Shown here in pieces: positions 55,839 to 63,983 of a stretch of 64,000 bases of DNA. Location of the stretch: assembly GCF_001570545.1 (NCBI RefSeq), contig NZ_BBXD01000017.1, positions 248,001 through 312,000 on the forward strand. Direction: 5' to 3'. The notes under the pieces were generated by a model that did not search any database, was not told the DNA's origin, and saw only the letters and a list, made by a program, of their open reading frames with translations. This stretch comes from Herbidospora mongoliensis (GTDB lineage: Bacteria > Actinomycetota > Actinomycetes > Streptosporangiales > Streptosporangiaceae). How positions within the stretch are numbered: position 1 is the stretch's first letter; each line of letters starts with the position of its first letter. Both the position numbers and the translations under genes were made by a program.

Positions 55839-57215
55839 ATGCCCGCCGACGCCCCCCTCAGCCACGGTCAACTCTTCAGCTGGCGCGAGATCGAGCGATA
55901 TCCCGATGACTGGATGCAGGACGCGAACCTCCCCATCGTCTGCGACCTGCGGGGGTTGCCGATGGCCCGGGTCGAGAACGCGCTGCGCGTGCTGATGGAC
56001 CGGCATGAGCCGCTGCGCACCACCTATCACGTCGTCGACGGGCAGCCGGTGCAGCGCGTGCACGAGCCGGCGGCGCTGGAGCTGCCGATCGAGCGGGTCG
56101 ACCGGGTCGTCCGCGACTGGGAGGACCCGGAGGACACCAAGGACGAACTCTGCGCGGAGCCGTTCGCGATGGAGGGCGGCCTGTGCTGGCGCGGGCGCAT
56201 GATCACCACCAACGGGTCGGCGGTGTTCCTGGCGCTGTCCTTCTCGCACCTGATCATGGATGTGTGGTCGATCAACCACCTGACCGACCAGTTCAGCGCC
56301 TTGATCGCCGACCCGGCGGCCGTCGCCGAACTCGGGCCGACGCCGAGCGAGCTGGCCCGCGAGCAGCGCTCCGAGCGGTGGCGGGAACGGCAGGAGGCGT
56401 CGGAACGCTACTGGCGGCGCACCCTCGGCGACGTCCTGGCCGACCCGCTGCCGACGCTGCCGGCCAAGGAGAAGCGCAACCGCCTCGAGGCCACCCTGCA
56501 CTCGCACCGCCTCGGCGGGCTGGCCGCGCTGGCCGCCAGAAGGCTCGGCGTCACCGCGCCGGCCCTGGTGATGGCGCTGGTCACCGCAGGGCTGGCCCGG
56601 CACACCGACACCGACAAGGTGACGATGAGCCTGATGGCCTCCAACCGGTTCTCGCCGGAACACCACCATGTGATCGGCACGATGAACCAGCTCATCCCGG
56701 TCGTCGCGACGGTCGACCCGGGATCGCCGCTGGGCGAGCACGTCAAGCGTCTCCACTGGGCCGGGGCGCGGGCCTACCGCTACTCCGCCTACGACTTCGA
56801 CCGGATCGCCGCGCTCGCCGCAGAGGTCGCGGCGCAGCGCGGCGACGACCTGGCGCACGACTGCTGGGTGAACCAGCTGTTCCGCTGCTGGTTCAACTAC
56901 GTGCAGCTCGACCGGCAGCCGTCCGACGCCACCGCCCAGACCCCGGCCGAGTTGTCGTGGACGCCGCTGGCGCAGCAGTACGGCCAGCCGTTCCGGGTCA
57001 GGGTGACGGTGTCCAACGGCCGGACCAGCATTCTGATGCTCGCCGACCCGACGATCATCCCGGCCGAGAGCATGGCCGGCATGCTGCGCACGATCGCGCT
57101 GGGCGTCCAGATCGCCGCGACGGCGCCGGAGACCAGCCTCAAGGACCTGTGGGACATCGACCACGAGTCCCTGGCGCCGTCCCTGTTCCCCGCGACCGTC
57201 CCCCTGCCGGAGTGA
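55839..57215 (+). CDS. Stand-alone condensation-domain protein (first of two)
   Basis: 458 residues, the size of one NRPS condensation domain and nothing else. The N-terminal pattern SHGQLFSWREIE, then LRVLMDRHEPLRTTYH, is that of C-domain motifs C1/C2. The catalytic HHxxxDG is changed to SHLIMDV (Ser136-His137, Asp141, Val): the second His, which is the general base, and the Asp remain, while the first His and Gly are lost. A FNYVQLDRQ-like segment near 352 corresponds to the later NFxxS/L motif. Stand-alone C proteins can join an acyl chain on a carrier protein to an amine or alcohol, as in enacyloxin release. Together with the second C protein and the nearby ACP/ligase/decarboxylase it may form an amide or ester on the polyketide. 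It starts 8 bases after the membrane protein gene. Confidence 0.8.
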   Translation: MPADAPLSHGQLFSWREIERYPDDWMQDANLPIVCDLRGLPMARVENALRVLMDRHEPLRTTYHVVDGQPVQRVHEPAALELPIERVDRVVRDWEDPEDTKDELCAEPFAMEGGLCWRGRMITTNGSAVFLALSFSHLIMDVWSINHLTDQFSALIADPAAVAELGPTPSELAREQRSERWRERQEASERYWRRTLGDVLADPLPTLPAKEKRNRLEATLHSHRLGGLAALAARRLGVTAPALVMALVTAGLARHTDTDKVTMSLMASNRFSPEHHHVIGTMNQLIPVVATVDPGSPLGEHVKRLHWAGARAYRYSAYDFDRIAALAAEVAAQRGDDLAHDCWVNQLFRCWFNYVQLDRQPSDATAQTPAELSWTPLAQQYGQPFRVRVTVSNGRTSILMLADPTIIPAESMAGMLRTIALGVQIAATAPETSLKDLWDIDHESLAPSLFPATVPLPE

Positions 57216-57250
57216 GAAAGGGGTGCCGGGCACGGCCCGGCACCCCTTTC
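57216..57250. terminator. Strong bidirectional terminator between convergent genes
   Basis: A perfect 16-bp stem (57216-57231 with 57235-57250) with a 3-base ACG loop begins directly after the condensation gene stop and ends 3 bases before the decarboxylase stop. GAAAG/CTTTC at the stem base gives A- and T-rich flanks on both strands. Confidence 0.88.
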
Positions 57251-57253
57251 CTC

Positions 57254-58456
57254 TCACACGAGTATTTCGACCGGCGCCGGATGGCTGAGGAACCCCGTGG
57301 GGCTCGCCGTGAGGCCGTACGCGCCAGCCTGGAACACCACGACCAGGTCGCCGATCTCGGTTCTCGGGAGTTCCACCCGGTCGCCGAGCAGGTCGAGCGG
57401 TGTGCAGAGGCGGCCGACCACGGTGACAGGCGCGTCCACGGGGTCGCCCATGCGATCGGCCACGGCCATCGGATAGTTGCGCCGGATCACCTGCCCGAGG
57501 TTCCCCGAGGCCGCCAGCTGGTGGTGCATGCCACCGTCCACGACCACGAAGGTCGTCCCCCGGGATTCCTTGCGGTCCACGACCCGCGTGACGTACACGC
57601 CGGCCTCGCCGACCAGATAGCGCCCGAGTTCGATGACGACGCGGGCGTCCGGCAGCAGCGGAGTGATCCGCTCGCGCATGAGCCGCGCCAGGTTGTCGCC
57701 GATCGGCTCCAGGTCGAGGGGCTGGTCGCGGCGCGAGTACGGGATGCCGAATCCGCCGCCGAGGTTGAGGTACCGGATGGGCGGCGACACGTCGGCCAGC
57801 CCGAGGACCAGGTCCACGGTGCGCCGCTGCGCCTCGCAGATGTGGTCGGCGCGCAGGTTCTGCGAGCCCGCGAAGACGTGGAAGCCCTGGAAGTCGACGT
57901 CGTCGCCCAGCCCGGCGAGCAACTCGGGCACCCGTTCCGCGTCGATGCCGAACTGCTGCGGCCCGCCGCCCAGGCGCATCCCGGAGCCTCTCACCGTGAA
58001 GTCGGGATTGACCCGGATCGCGATCCGGGCCGGAACCCCGAGGGTGGCGCCGATCGCGCGTACCCTGGCCAGTTCCGTCTCCGATTCCAGTTCCACCGTC
58101 ACACCGGCCGCGACCGCCTGGGTCAGCTCCCCGACGGTCTTGCCCGGCCCGGCGAAACCGATCCGTTCGGCGGGCACCGGCGTGTCGAGCGCGTGCCGCA
58201 ACTCTCCCGCCGAGGCCACGTCGAAGCCGTCGACCAGCCCGCTCAGATGCTGCAGCAGGGCGGGCATCGGGTTGGCCTTGACCGCGTAGCTCAGGTGGAC
58301 TCCTGCGGGCAGGACGGCACGGAGGGAGGCGACCCTGCGGGTGACGAGGTCACGGTCGTAGGCGAAGAACGGCGTGCTCCCGACCCGGGCGGCGAGCCTC
58401 CCGGCGGGGATCCCACCGACGGTCAGCCGCCCGTCGCGGCGGCCTTCCCAGGTCAT
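57254..58456 (-). CDS. PLP-dependent decarboxylase, alanine-racemase fold (exosortase-A-associated type)
   Basis: 400 residues with the alanine-racemase-like (type III) fold of diaminopimelate/ornithine decarboxylases. The PLP Lys is Lys60 in SYAVKANPMPALLQHL. FAGPGKT, GGGPQQFGIDAE, HVFAGSQNL and LNLGGGFGIPYS (phosphate-binding) follow, with GRLCTPLDLL (Cys at the second half-site) and QAGAYGLTASPTGFLSHP near the end. The motif set closely matches the family annotated as pyridoxal-dependent decarboxylase of exosortase A systems, not lysine biosynthesis LysA. It should decarboxylate an amino acid, perhaps while that is bound to the ACP. It overlaps the ligase stop (ATGA) and follows the ACP and ligase in one transcript. 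The substrate is unknown. Confidence 0.88.
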   Translation of the reverse strand: MTWEGRRDGRLTVGGIPAGRLAARVGSTPFFAYDRDLVTRRVASLRAVLPAGVHLSYAVKANPMPALLQHLSGLVDGFDVASAGELRHALDTPVPAERIGFAGPGKTVGELTQAVAAGVTVELESETELARVRAIGATLGVPARIAIRVNPDFTVRGSGMRLGGGPQQFGIDAERVPELLAGLGDDVDFQGFHVFAGSQNLRADHICEAQRRTVDLVLGLADVSPPIRYLNLGGGFGIPYSRRDQPLDLEPIGDNLARLMRERITPLLPDARVVIELGRYLVGEAGVYVTRVVDRKESRGTTFVVVDGGMHHQLAASGNLGQVIRRNYPMAVADRMGDPVDAPVTVVGRLCTPLDLLGDRVELPRTEIGDLVVVFQAGAYGLTASPTGFLSHPAPVEILV

Positions 58457-59916
58457 CGGATCGCCTGGCGGCGGAGTTCGGCGCGGTCGAACTTGCCGTT
58501 CCCCGAGCGGGGCAGCGCGGCGGCGAGGATGAACCGGCGCGGCACCATGTACCGGGGCAGGTCGCGTTCCATCGCCCGGCGCAGCTCGTCCGGGGTCGTG
58601 GTGGGGGCGGTGAGCACGGCGTGGAGCGCCACCTGCTCGCCCAGGTCCTCGTCCGGCACGCCGACCGCGACGGCCTCGGTGACCAGGCCGGTGGCGTAGG
58701 CCGCCTCCTCCACCTCGGTCGGGCTCAGCCGGTAGCCGGATGTCTTGATCATGTCGTCGGTACGTCCGACGAAGTAGATGAAGCCGTCCTCGTCCCGGTA
58801 GGCGACGTCGCCCGACCAGACGGCGATCTCGTCGGCGCCGGGCGGGTACGGCCGGAATCGCGCCGCGGTGCGGGCCGGGTCGTTCCAGTAGCCGAGTGAC
58901 ACCAGCGGTCCCCTGTGCACGATCTCCCCCTCCTCGCCGGGGTCGCAGATCGAACCGTCCGCCCGTACGACCAGGACCTCCGCGCCGGGGATCGCCTTGC
59001 CGATCGATCCGGGCCGGCGGTCGATCTCCGCCGGGTCCAGGTAGGTGGATCGGAAGGCTTCGGTCAGGCCGTACATCAGAAAGGGGGTGGCCTGGGGGAA
59101 CGTCTCGCGCAGCCAGGCCAGGGTGGTCTTGGGCAGGCGGCCGCCGGTGTTGGCGAAATAGCGCAGGCTCCGGGTGGCCTCGGCCGGCCATCGCTGGGTG
59201 GCGAGCTGCGTCCACAGCGGCGGCACGCAGGTCAGCGCCGTCACCCCGTGCCTGGCGCAGAGGCGGACGACGTCGCGGGGCAGCAGATAGTTGACCAGCA
59301 CCACATGTGCTCCGGCCAGGAACGAGGTGGTGAGCTGGCTCAGTCCGGCGTCGAAGCTCAGCGGCAGCGCCGCAAGGACCACGTCGCCGGCGGTGTGGCC
59401 GAGGTAACCGGCGACGCTCCGCGCGCCCGCGAGCAGGTTGCCGTGGCTCAGCACGACGCCCTTCGGCAGTCCGGTGCTGCCGGAGGTGTAGAGGATGGCC
59501 GCGACCTGTCCGGCATCGCGATCGGCGAAGAGGCTCACCGGCGGTTCCGCGCCCAGGTCCTCGATCAGCGCGGTGGGCACCGAGGCGTTCAGCGTGCGCG
59601 CCCGCTCGGGTGTGGTGAGCAGGAGCACGGCGCCGCAATCCTCGATCACATACTCGACCTGCCGCGCTTTGAAGAGCGGATTGATCGGGACGAAGACCCC
59701 GCCGGCCGCCGCCACAGCGAAGATCGCCACGACCGTTTCGAGCCTCTTCTCCGCATAGATCGCGACCCGGGCGCCGGGCTCCAGCCCGCGCAACCCCTCG
59801 GCCGCCCGCGCGACCCGGCTCCGCAGCTCGCGATAGGTGAGCGTCTCGTCCTTGTACGTGATCGCCGCATGATCGTCGTCACCGAACCGCAGCAGGTCGT
59901 CCACGCGCGTCAGCAT
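58453..59916 (-). CDS. AMP-forming acyl/aminoacyl ligase (exosortase-A-associated type)
   Basis: 487 residues of the ANL superfamily. The P-loop YTSGSTGLPKG is at 143-153, MYGLTEAFRS near 283, then YRDEDGFIYFVGRTDDMIKTSGYR (hinge Asp in the GRTDD part) and the C-terminal catalytic Lys in NGKFDR. VFVPINPLFKARQVEYV resembles the exosortase-A-associated ligase family rather than typical NRPS adenylation domains. It would activate a carboxylic or amino acid as adenylate and pass it to the ACP encoded 3 bases upstream. The overlap with the decarboxylase suggests ligase, ACP and decarboxylase act in sequence. I cannot read the substrate from the binding pocket. Confidence 0.88.
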   Translation of the reverse strand: MLTRVDDLLRFGDDDHAAITYKDETLTYRELRSRVARAAEGLRGLEPGARVAIYAEKRLETVVAIFAVAAAGGVFVPINPLFKARQVEYVIEDCGAVLLLTTPERARTLNASVPTALIEDLGAEPPVSLFADRDAGQVAAILYTSGSTGLPKGVVLSHGNLLAGARSVAGYLGHTAGDVVLAALPLSFDAGLSQLTTSFLAGAHVVLVNYLLPRDVVRLCARHGVTALTCVPPLWTQLATQRWPAEATRSLRYFANTGGRLPKTTLAWLRETFPQATPFLMYGLTEAFRSTYLDPAEIDRRPGSIGKAIPGAEVLVVRADGSICDPGEEGEIVHRGPLVSLGYWNDPARTAARFRPYPPGADEIAVWSGDVAYRDEDGFIYFVGRTDDMIKTSGYRLSPTEVEEAAYATGLVTEAVAVGVPDEDLGEQVALHAVLTAPTTTPDELRRAMERDLPRYMVPRRFILAAALPRSGNGKFDRAELRRQAIR

Positions 59917-59919
59917 GGC

Positions 59920-60177
59920 TCAGAGCCCGGCCCGCGCCGAGTCCAGCAGCGCCGACAGCCGCGCCCACAACGACCCCACCGTCGCGAACGTCTCCTCGTC
60001 GAGGATGTCGTCGGGCAGTTCCCGGTCATACCCGTCCTCCAGATCGACCAGCAACTGCACCACCCCCATCGAATCCAGCCCGAGCGCGGTGAGATCGTCG
60101 TCGGGGGCCAGATCACCCGGCCCGGCGTAGGGCAGATGCCGGCGAAGAATGGCCTGGAACTCGTGAGGTATTTCCAT
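59920..60177 (-). CDS. Stand-alone acyl carrier protein of the right arm
   Basis: 85 residues. The phosphopantetheine Ser is Ser36 in ALGLDSMGVVQLLVDLED, a classic ACP motif clearly different from the FkbJ-like ACP. It is encoded first in a three-gene unit with the ligase (3 bases later) and the PLP decarboxylase, so its likely cargo is the ligase product. I chose ATG 60177 (MEIPHEF) because GGAGACCC lies just upstream; a frame extension to 60192 adds five residues. It could donate its cargo to one of the condensation proteins. Confidence 0.9.
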   Translation of the reverse strand: MEIPHEFQAILRRHLPYAGPGDLAPDDDLTALGLDSMGVVQLLVDLEDGYDRELPDDILDEETFATVGSLWARLSALLDSARAGL

Positions 60178-60368
60178 CACGGGTCTCCTCACAATCCCTG
60201 CGCTGAATTACCTCGTTCAGGGTCATCGAATTCCGCGACAACTGTCAACAATGGGCCCTGGCAGCTTTTTGCCTAAGAGAAGATGCCAGCGGCAGGTCAG
60301 GACGGGGGCTGTCTTCTCATTTAGCCTGAGTGGGCTGAACCGTTCAACCGCAGGAGGCGGGGCCGCCG
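60178..60368. promoter_or_regulatory. Divergent promoter region of the ACP/ligase/decarboxylase and condensation/desulfurase units
   Basis: This 191-bp gap is AT-richer than its surroundings and has start codons facing outward on both sides, so two promoters are expected. AGGAGG at 60352-60357 serves the plus-strand gene. I see no convincing operator or RNA gene. Confidence 0.45.
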
Positions 60369-61931
60369 ATGAACATGAATCTCGGCTGGGGCCAGCATTA
60401 CATCTGGCTCCGCTACCACGAACTGCCGCCGCACGCTCGCCACAATACACATATCATTCTGAATCTGGAGATTCCACCCGGCCTGACGATCCAGAACTGC
60501 CGGGCTGTTCTCAATCAGACGATCCGCAGGCACGAGACGCTGCGCACCACCTACCACTTCGACCTCGACGGCGATCCCTACCGGGTCGTCCGCCCGCCCG
60601 GCCCGTGTCCCCTCGTCGTCCTGTCCGCCGAGAAGGACGGCACGGCCATGCCCGCCGAGGTGGTGGAGCGGCTCGGCACAGCCGAGTTCGACATCGCCGG
60701 GGAGTGGCCGATCCGGGTCGTCATCATCACCACCGGGGGCGCGCCCCTGCAGGCGGTGGTGGTGCTGAACCATCTCGCGGTGGACATGTGGACGGTCACG
60801 GAGCTCAAGCGCGAGATGTGGGCGAGCTGCGCGGGCGTGGTGGCCCGGCGGCCCACCGCGATCGAACCGGTCCGGCACCGCCCCTCCGATCTCGTCCGGC
60901 ACGAGGCGTCCCTGGACCCGGCGCCGGCGCTGGCGTACTGGGAGAAGGAGATCGAGGCCATGCCGGCCGACGGGTTCGGCGACCGCCGCCGGCCCGGTCC
61001 GCCCGTGGAGACGCTGCGGGCGTCGCTGGTCTCCCCGGCCCTGCTGGGCGCCTCGCAGCGGATCGCCGCCCGCCATCGGGTGTGGCCGTCGCAGGTGCAC
61101 CTGGCGGCCTACACGGCGCTGATGGCCGCCTACACCGGCGGCCCGTCCTTCGACCATCTGACGCTCACGGGCAACCGTGAGAGCGGCCCGTACTCGAATG
61201 TCCTGACCTGCATGTTCTCCCCGCTGCTCATGCGCGTCGACGTGCGGGACGACCCGCCCTTCGCCGAGCTGCTCGCCCGCGTCGCCGACCGGTTCGAGCA
61301 GGCGCGGGAGCACGCCTACGTCCCCTACGACGCGGTGGTCGAGCTGCTGGCCAGGAAGGGCACCCGGCTGGCCTCGGAGTTCAACTTCATCAAGCAGCCC
61401 ACCCTGGAGTCCCGCGCGCGGCGCAGCAGGATCACCTGGCACCCGGCGGCCGACGCCTACGGCACCGACACCTATGTCCGGGTCGACCAGTGGCAGGACT
61501 CCGTCGTGGTCGCGCTGAACGCCGCCTCCTCGGTCATGGACGCCGACGCCGTCGAGCGTTTCCTGCGCGCCCTGGAGACCACGATCCTCACCTACGACGC
61601 GACGCCGGACGGCCTGCGGACCAGCGACATCGCCGCACTGGCCGGCTTCGCCCCGGCGTCCGCGCCCGGCCCGGGGCACAACAGACGAAACATCCCGGAG
61701 AAGGCGGCGGTGGAGGTCCTAGCGGCCGCCGTGGGCCAGGCGAACGGACTCGCCGACGTCGACCCGGCCCAGAACTACGCCGAAACCGGAGGCGGGGTCC
61801 TGCGGATTCCGCGGGTGCTCGCCCTGCTCCGGGACCTCGGGTGGGAAGGAGTCACCCTCCACCAGCTCACCGGCGTCACGCCGCTGAGCACCCTGGCGGG
61901 CCAGTTACTACAACCCGGAGTTCGATCATGA
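60369..61931 (+). CDS. Condensation-domain protein with a vestigial carrier domain lacking the Ser
   Basis: 520 residues. Residues 1-430 form a condensation domain: HYIWLRYHELPPHARHN, then RHETLRTTYHFD, and LNHLAVDM in place of HHxxxDG (Asn134-His135, Asp139, Met), so the general-base His and the Asp remain. RVWPSQVHLAAYTALMAAYT and FNFIKQP are later C-domain landmarks. Residues about 440-515 look like a carrier protein: acidic start, NYAETGGGVLRIPRVLALLRD, then LTGVTPLSTLAGQLL. The normal GGxSL reads GGGVL, with Val477 where the phosphopantetheine Ser should be, so it cannot carry cargo. It is a sister of the protein at 55839-57215 but longer. It overlaps the next gene (ATGA). Confidence 0.8.
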   Translation: MNMNLGWGQHYIWLRYHELPPHARHNTHIILNLEIPPGLTIQNCRAVLNQTIRRHETLRTTYHFDLDGDPYRVVRPPGPCPLVVLSAEKDGTAMPAEVVERLGTAEFDIAGEWPIRVVIITTGGAPLQAVVVLNHLAVDMWTVTELKREMWASCAGVVARRPTAIEPVRHRPSDLVRHEASLDPAPALAYWEKEIEAMPADGFGDRRRPGPPVETLRASLVSPALLGASQRIAARHRVWPSQVHLAAYTALMAAYTGGPSFDHLTLTGNRESGPYSNVLTCMFSPLLMRVDVRDDPPFAELLARVADRFEQAREHAYVPYDAVVELLARKGTRLASEFNFIKQPTLESRARRSRITWHPAADAYGTDTYVRVDQWQDSVVVALNAASSVMDADAVERFLRALETTILTYDATPDGLRTSDIAALAGFAPASAPGPGHNRRNIPEKAAVEVLAAAVGQANGLADVDPAQNYAETGGGVLRIPRVLALLRDLGWEGVTLHQLTGVTPLSTLAGQLLQPGVRS

Positions 61932-62818
61932 CTGAACTGTTCGCGGAGACCATAAGCAAGGCCCACCAACTCGTCGCCTCGGAGCAGGAGCTCCGCGCCG
62001 CCATCGACCGCGAGCTCGCCACTGCGAACCTGGACGAACTCGTCGTCATGGGCGGGCACTTCATGCTGTTCGAGGAGGAGGGCACCGGCAAGCTCGTCCC
62101 CGGCGTCCTGGAGGAGCAGTCCTCCACCACGATGCGCGACCGGATCGCCGGCCGGGTCGGGATCTTCCCCGGATACACCTGGCAGCTCTCGGTCGACCTG
62201 ATCACGTCGTACGCGAAGATCGTCACCGACGCCAAACTGCTGCTGCTGATCAACGACTGGCAGTACGTCCCCACCGGCGGCCGTCCTGCCAGTCAGTTGC
62301 GCGCCGAGTTCCTCGAAGGCTTCACCGGGCTGCCCGACGGCTACGAGCGGATCCTGCGCGAGGCTGGACTGGACGCGGGGAGCGTGCTGCCCAGCCGCAA
62401 GCATCCGCTGGCGTTCCCGGAGACCTGGCTCAAATACCGCTTCCAGAAGGCCGCCGACAAGTTCGTCAAGCAGGGCAAGCTCGAAAAGCGGGTGCTGGAG
62501 TCCGGCGCGAAGGACACCGAGGTCTCGTTCCTGGACGAGTCGGGCAACTACCGCACGCTGATCAGCTGCGGCGTCACCGGCTGCGCCGGCGAGATCACCG
62601 AGATGATCTCGGAGGTCCACCGGGCCGGCTACCGGACCATCGTGATCTTCGCCCCGGGCGAGTGCCTGTCGCCGGTGCGGACCGGAGTCGAGATCGCGCT
62701 CAGCCTCTACGGGCTCACCGGCATGACCGTCGTGATCGCCGACCCCGGCGGCAGCGGCGAGATGTCCACCGACGAGATCTACTCAAAGCTGGTGACGGTC
62801 AGCACCTTCCGGAGTTGA
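61928..62818 (+). CDS. Unrecognised 296-residue protein with CX4C motif
   Basis: I do not recognise the family. The soluble 296-residue product begins with a helical stretch (about 1-45), a segment LVVMGGHFMLFEEEGTG, then SYAKIVTDAKLLLLINDWQYVP near 100-115. It ends with an alpha/beta-like part (GYRTIVIFAPGE, then GLTGMTVVIADPGGSG). Cysteines are Cys214 and Cys219 in ISCGVTGC and Cys246 in GECLSP. No signal peptide or membrane helix is seen. It is translationally coupled to the condensation protein upstream (ATGA) and lies 10 bases before a cysteine desulfurase gene. A persulfide-accepting or sulfur-transfer role would fit this setting and the cysteines, but it is a guess from context only. 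Confidence 0.85.
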   Translation: MTELFAETISKAHQLVASEQELRAAIDRELATANLDELVVMGGHFMLFEEEGTGKLVPGVLEEQSSTTMRDRIAGRVGIFPGYTWQLSVDLITSYAKIVTDAKLLLLINDWQYVPTGGRPASQLRAEFLEGFTGLPDGYERILREAGLDAGSVLPSRKHPLAFPETWLKYRFQKAADKFVKQGKLEKRVLESGAKDTEVSFLDESGNYRTLISCGVTGCAGEITEMISEVHRAGYRTIVIFAPGECLSPVRTGVEIALSLYGLTGMTVVIADPGGSGEMSTDEIYSKLVTVSTFRS

Positions 62819-62828
62819 GGGCGGAACG

Positions 62829-63983
62829 ATGGACGTCATATATCTGGACAACTGCGCCACCACCCGGGTGGACGAAGAAGTGCTCGACGCGATGCTGCCG
62901 TATCTGCGGGACGAATTCGGTAACCCGTCCTCCCCACACCTGCTGGGCAAGCGTGCCCGCAGGGCGGTGGACGGGGCCACCGAGTCCGTCGCGCGGCTGC
63001 TGGGCGCCGACCCGGCCGGCATCGTGTTCACCTCCGGCGCGACCGAGAGCAACAACATCGCGCTGCTCGGCGTGTTCGGCCACGACGACCGTGCCCCGCT
63101 CAACGCGGTGTTCTGCCCCACCGACCACAAATCGTCGCTGTCGGTCGCCCGCGCGCTGCGCGAGCGCGGCGTCGGCATCCGGACCATGGCGATCCGGGCC
63201 GACGGCGTGGTCGACCTGACCCGGTTCGCCAACCAGCTCGACTTCGACTCCCGGGTGGCCACGGTCGCCTGGGTGAACAGCGAGATCGGCACCATCCAGC
63301 CGGTCCGCGAGATGGCCGCGCTCTGCCACGAGAGCGGCGCTCTGCTGCACGTCGACGCCGCCCCGGCCGCGGGCCGGATCCCGATCGACGTGGTCGGCGC
63401 GACCATCGACACCCTGGCCATGTCCGCCCACAAGATCGGCGGCCCGAAGGGCATCGGCGTCCTGTACGTCCGCCCGGAGATCCGCCGCAGGATCCGCCCC
63501 ATCACCCACGGCGGCGGCCAGTACGACCTGCGCAGCGGCACCATCCCCACCCACCTGGCGGTCGGCCTCGGCAAGGCCTGCGAGCTGGCCGCGGCCCGGA
63601 TGGAGGAGGACGGCGGGAAGGTCGCGCTGCTGCGCGCGACCGCGCTGGAACTGCTCACCCGCCGGATCCCCGGCCTGCGCGTCAACGGGCACCCGGAGAC
63701 CGGCGTCCCGCACGTGCTGAACCTGGTGCTGCCGGGGGTGCGCGGCGAGAGCCTGGTCGCGAGCCTGCCGTCGGTGGCGCTGTCCACCGGATCGGCGTGC
63801 AACTCCGACTCCCAGGAACCCTCACCCGTGCTCACCGCGATCGGGGTGAGCGCCGAGGACGCCAACAGCTCCATCAGGATGTGCCTGAGCCCCCGCATGA
63901 CGGTCGAGGAACTGGTCACAGGCCTGAACCTGGTCTGTGACCGGGCCCACGCCCTGGCCGACGTCGTGGTGGCGATGCGTTGA
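62829..63983 (+). CDS. NifS/IscS-like cysteine desulfurase (class V aminotransferase fold)
   Basis: 384 residues. YLDNCATTRVDEEVLDAM opens the class V fold, FTSGATESNN binds PLP phosphate, the stacking His is in TDHKSSL, and AHKIGGPKGIG holds the PLP Lys (Lys202). The mobile loop STGSACNSD carries the persulfide Cys (Cys324), followed by EPSPVL as in IscS. It therefore has everything needed to take sulfur from cysteine. RMCLSP near the end departs from the usual RxSLG. It lies 10 bases after the unrecognised 296-residue protein, with GAGGGCGGAACG before the ATG. A housekeeping Fe-S role is less likely inside this operon; sulfur or amine chemistry on the cluster product is more likely. The operon continues past the window. 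Confidence 0.9.
   Translation: MDVIYLDNCATTRVDEEVLDAMLPYLRDEFGNPSSPHLLGKRARRAVDGATESVARLLGADPAGIVFTSGATESNNIALLGVFGHDDRAPLNAVFCPTDHKSSLSVARALRERGVGIRTMAIRADGVVDLTRFANQLDFDSRVATVAWVNSEIGTIQPVREMAALCHESGALLHVDAAPAAGRIPIDVVGATIDTLAMSAHKIGGPKGIGVLYVRPEIRRRIRPITHGGGQYDLRSGTIPTHLAVGLGKACELAAARMEEDGGKVALLRATALELLTRRIPGLRVNGHPETGVPHVLNLVLPGVRGESLVASLPSVALSTGSACNSDSQEPSPVLTAIGVSAEDANSSIRMCLSPRMTVEELVTGLNLVCDRAHALADVVVAMR

Noticed and set aside
57254-59638. A single 794-residue ligase-decarboxylase fusion frame
   Set aside because: The upstream half is out of frame with the true ligase; the decarboxylase begins at ATG 58456, which overlaps the ligase stop.
57254-60177. Beta-amino-acid starter unit pathway of the vicenistatin/fluvirucin type
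   Set aside because: A ligase, ACP and PLP decarboxylase also occur there, but the extra aminoacyl protection, transfer and amidase enzymes are not seen, and PKS G has its own KSQ loading module, so this trio is unlikely to supply the starter.
62829-63983. Housekeeping IscS of Fe-S cluster assembly
   Set aside because: No iscU, sufB/C/D or iscR-like gene is adjacent and the gene follows biosynthetic genes at 10 bases; a cluster role is more likely, though not proven.
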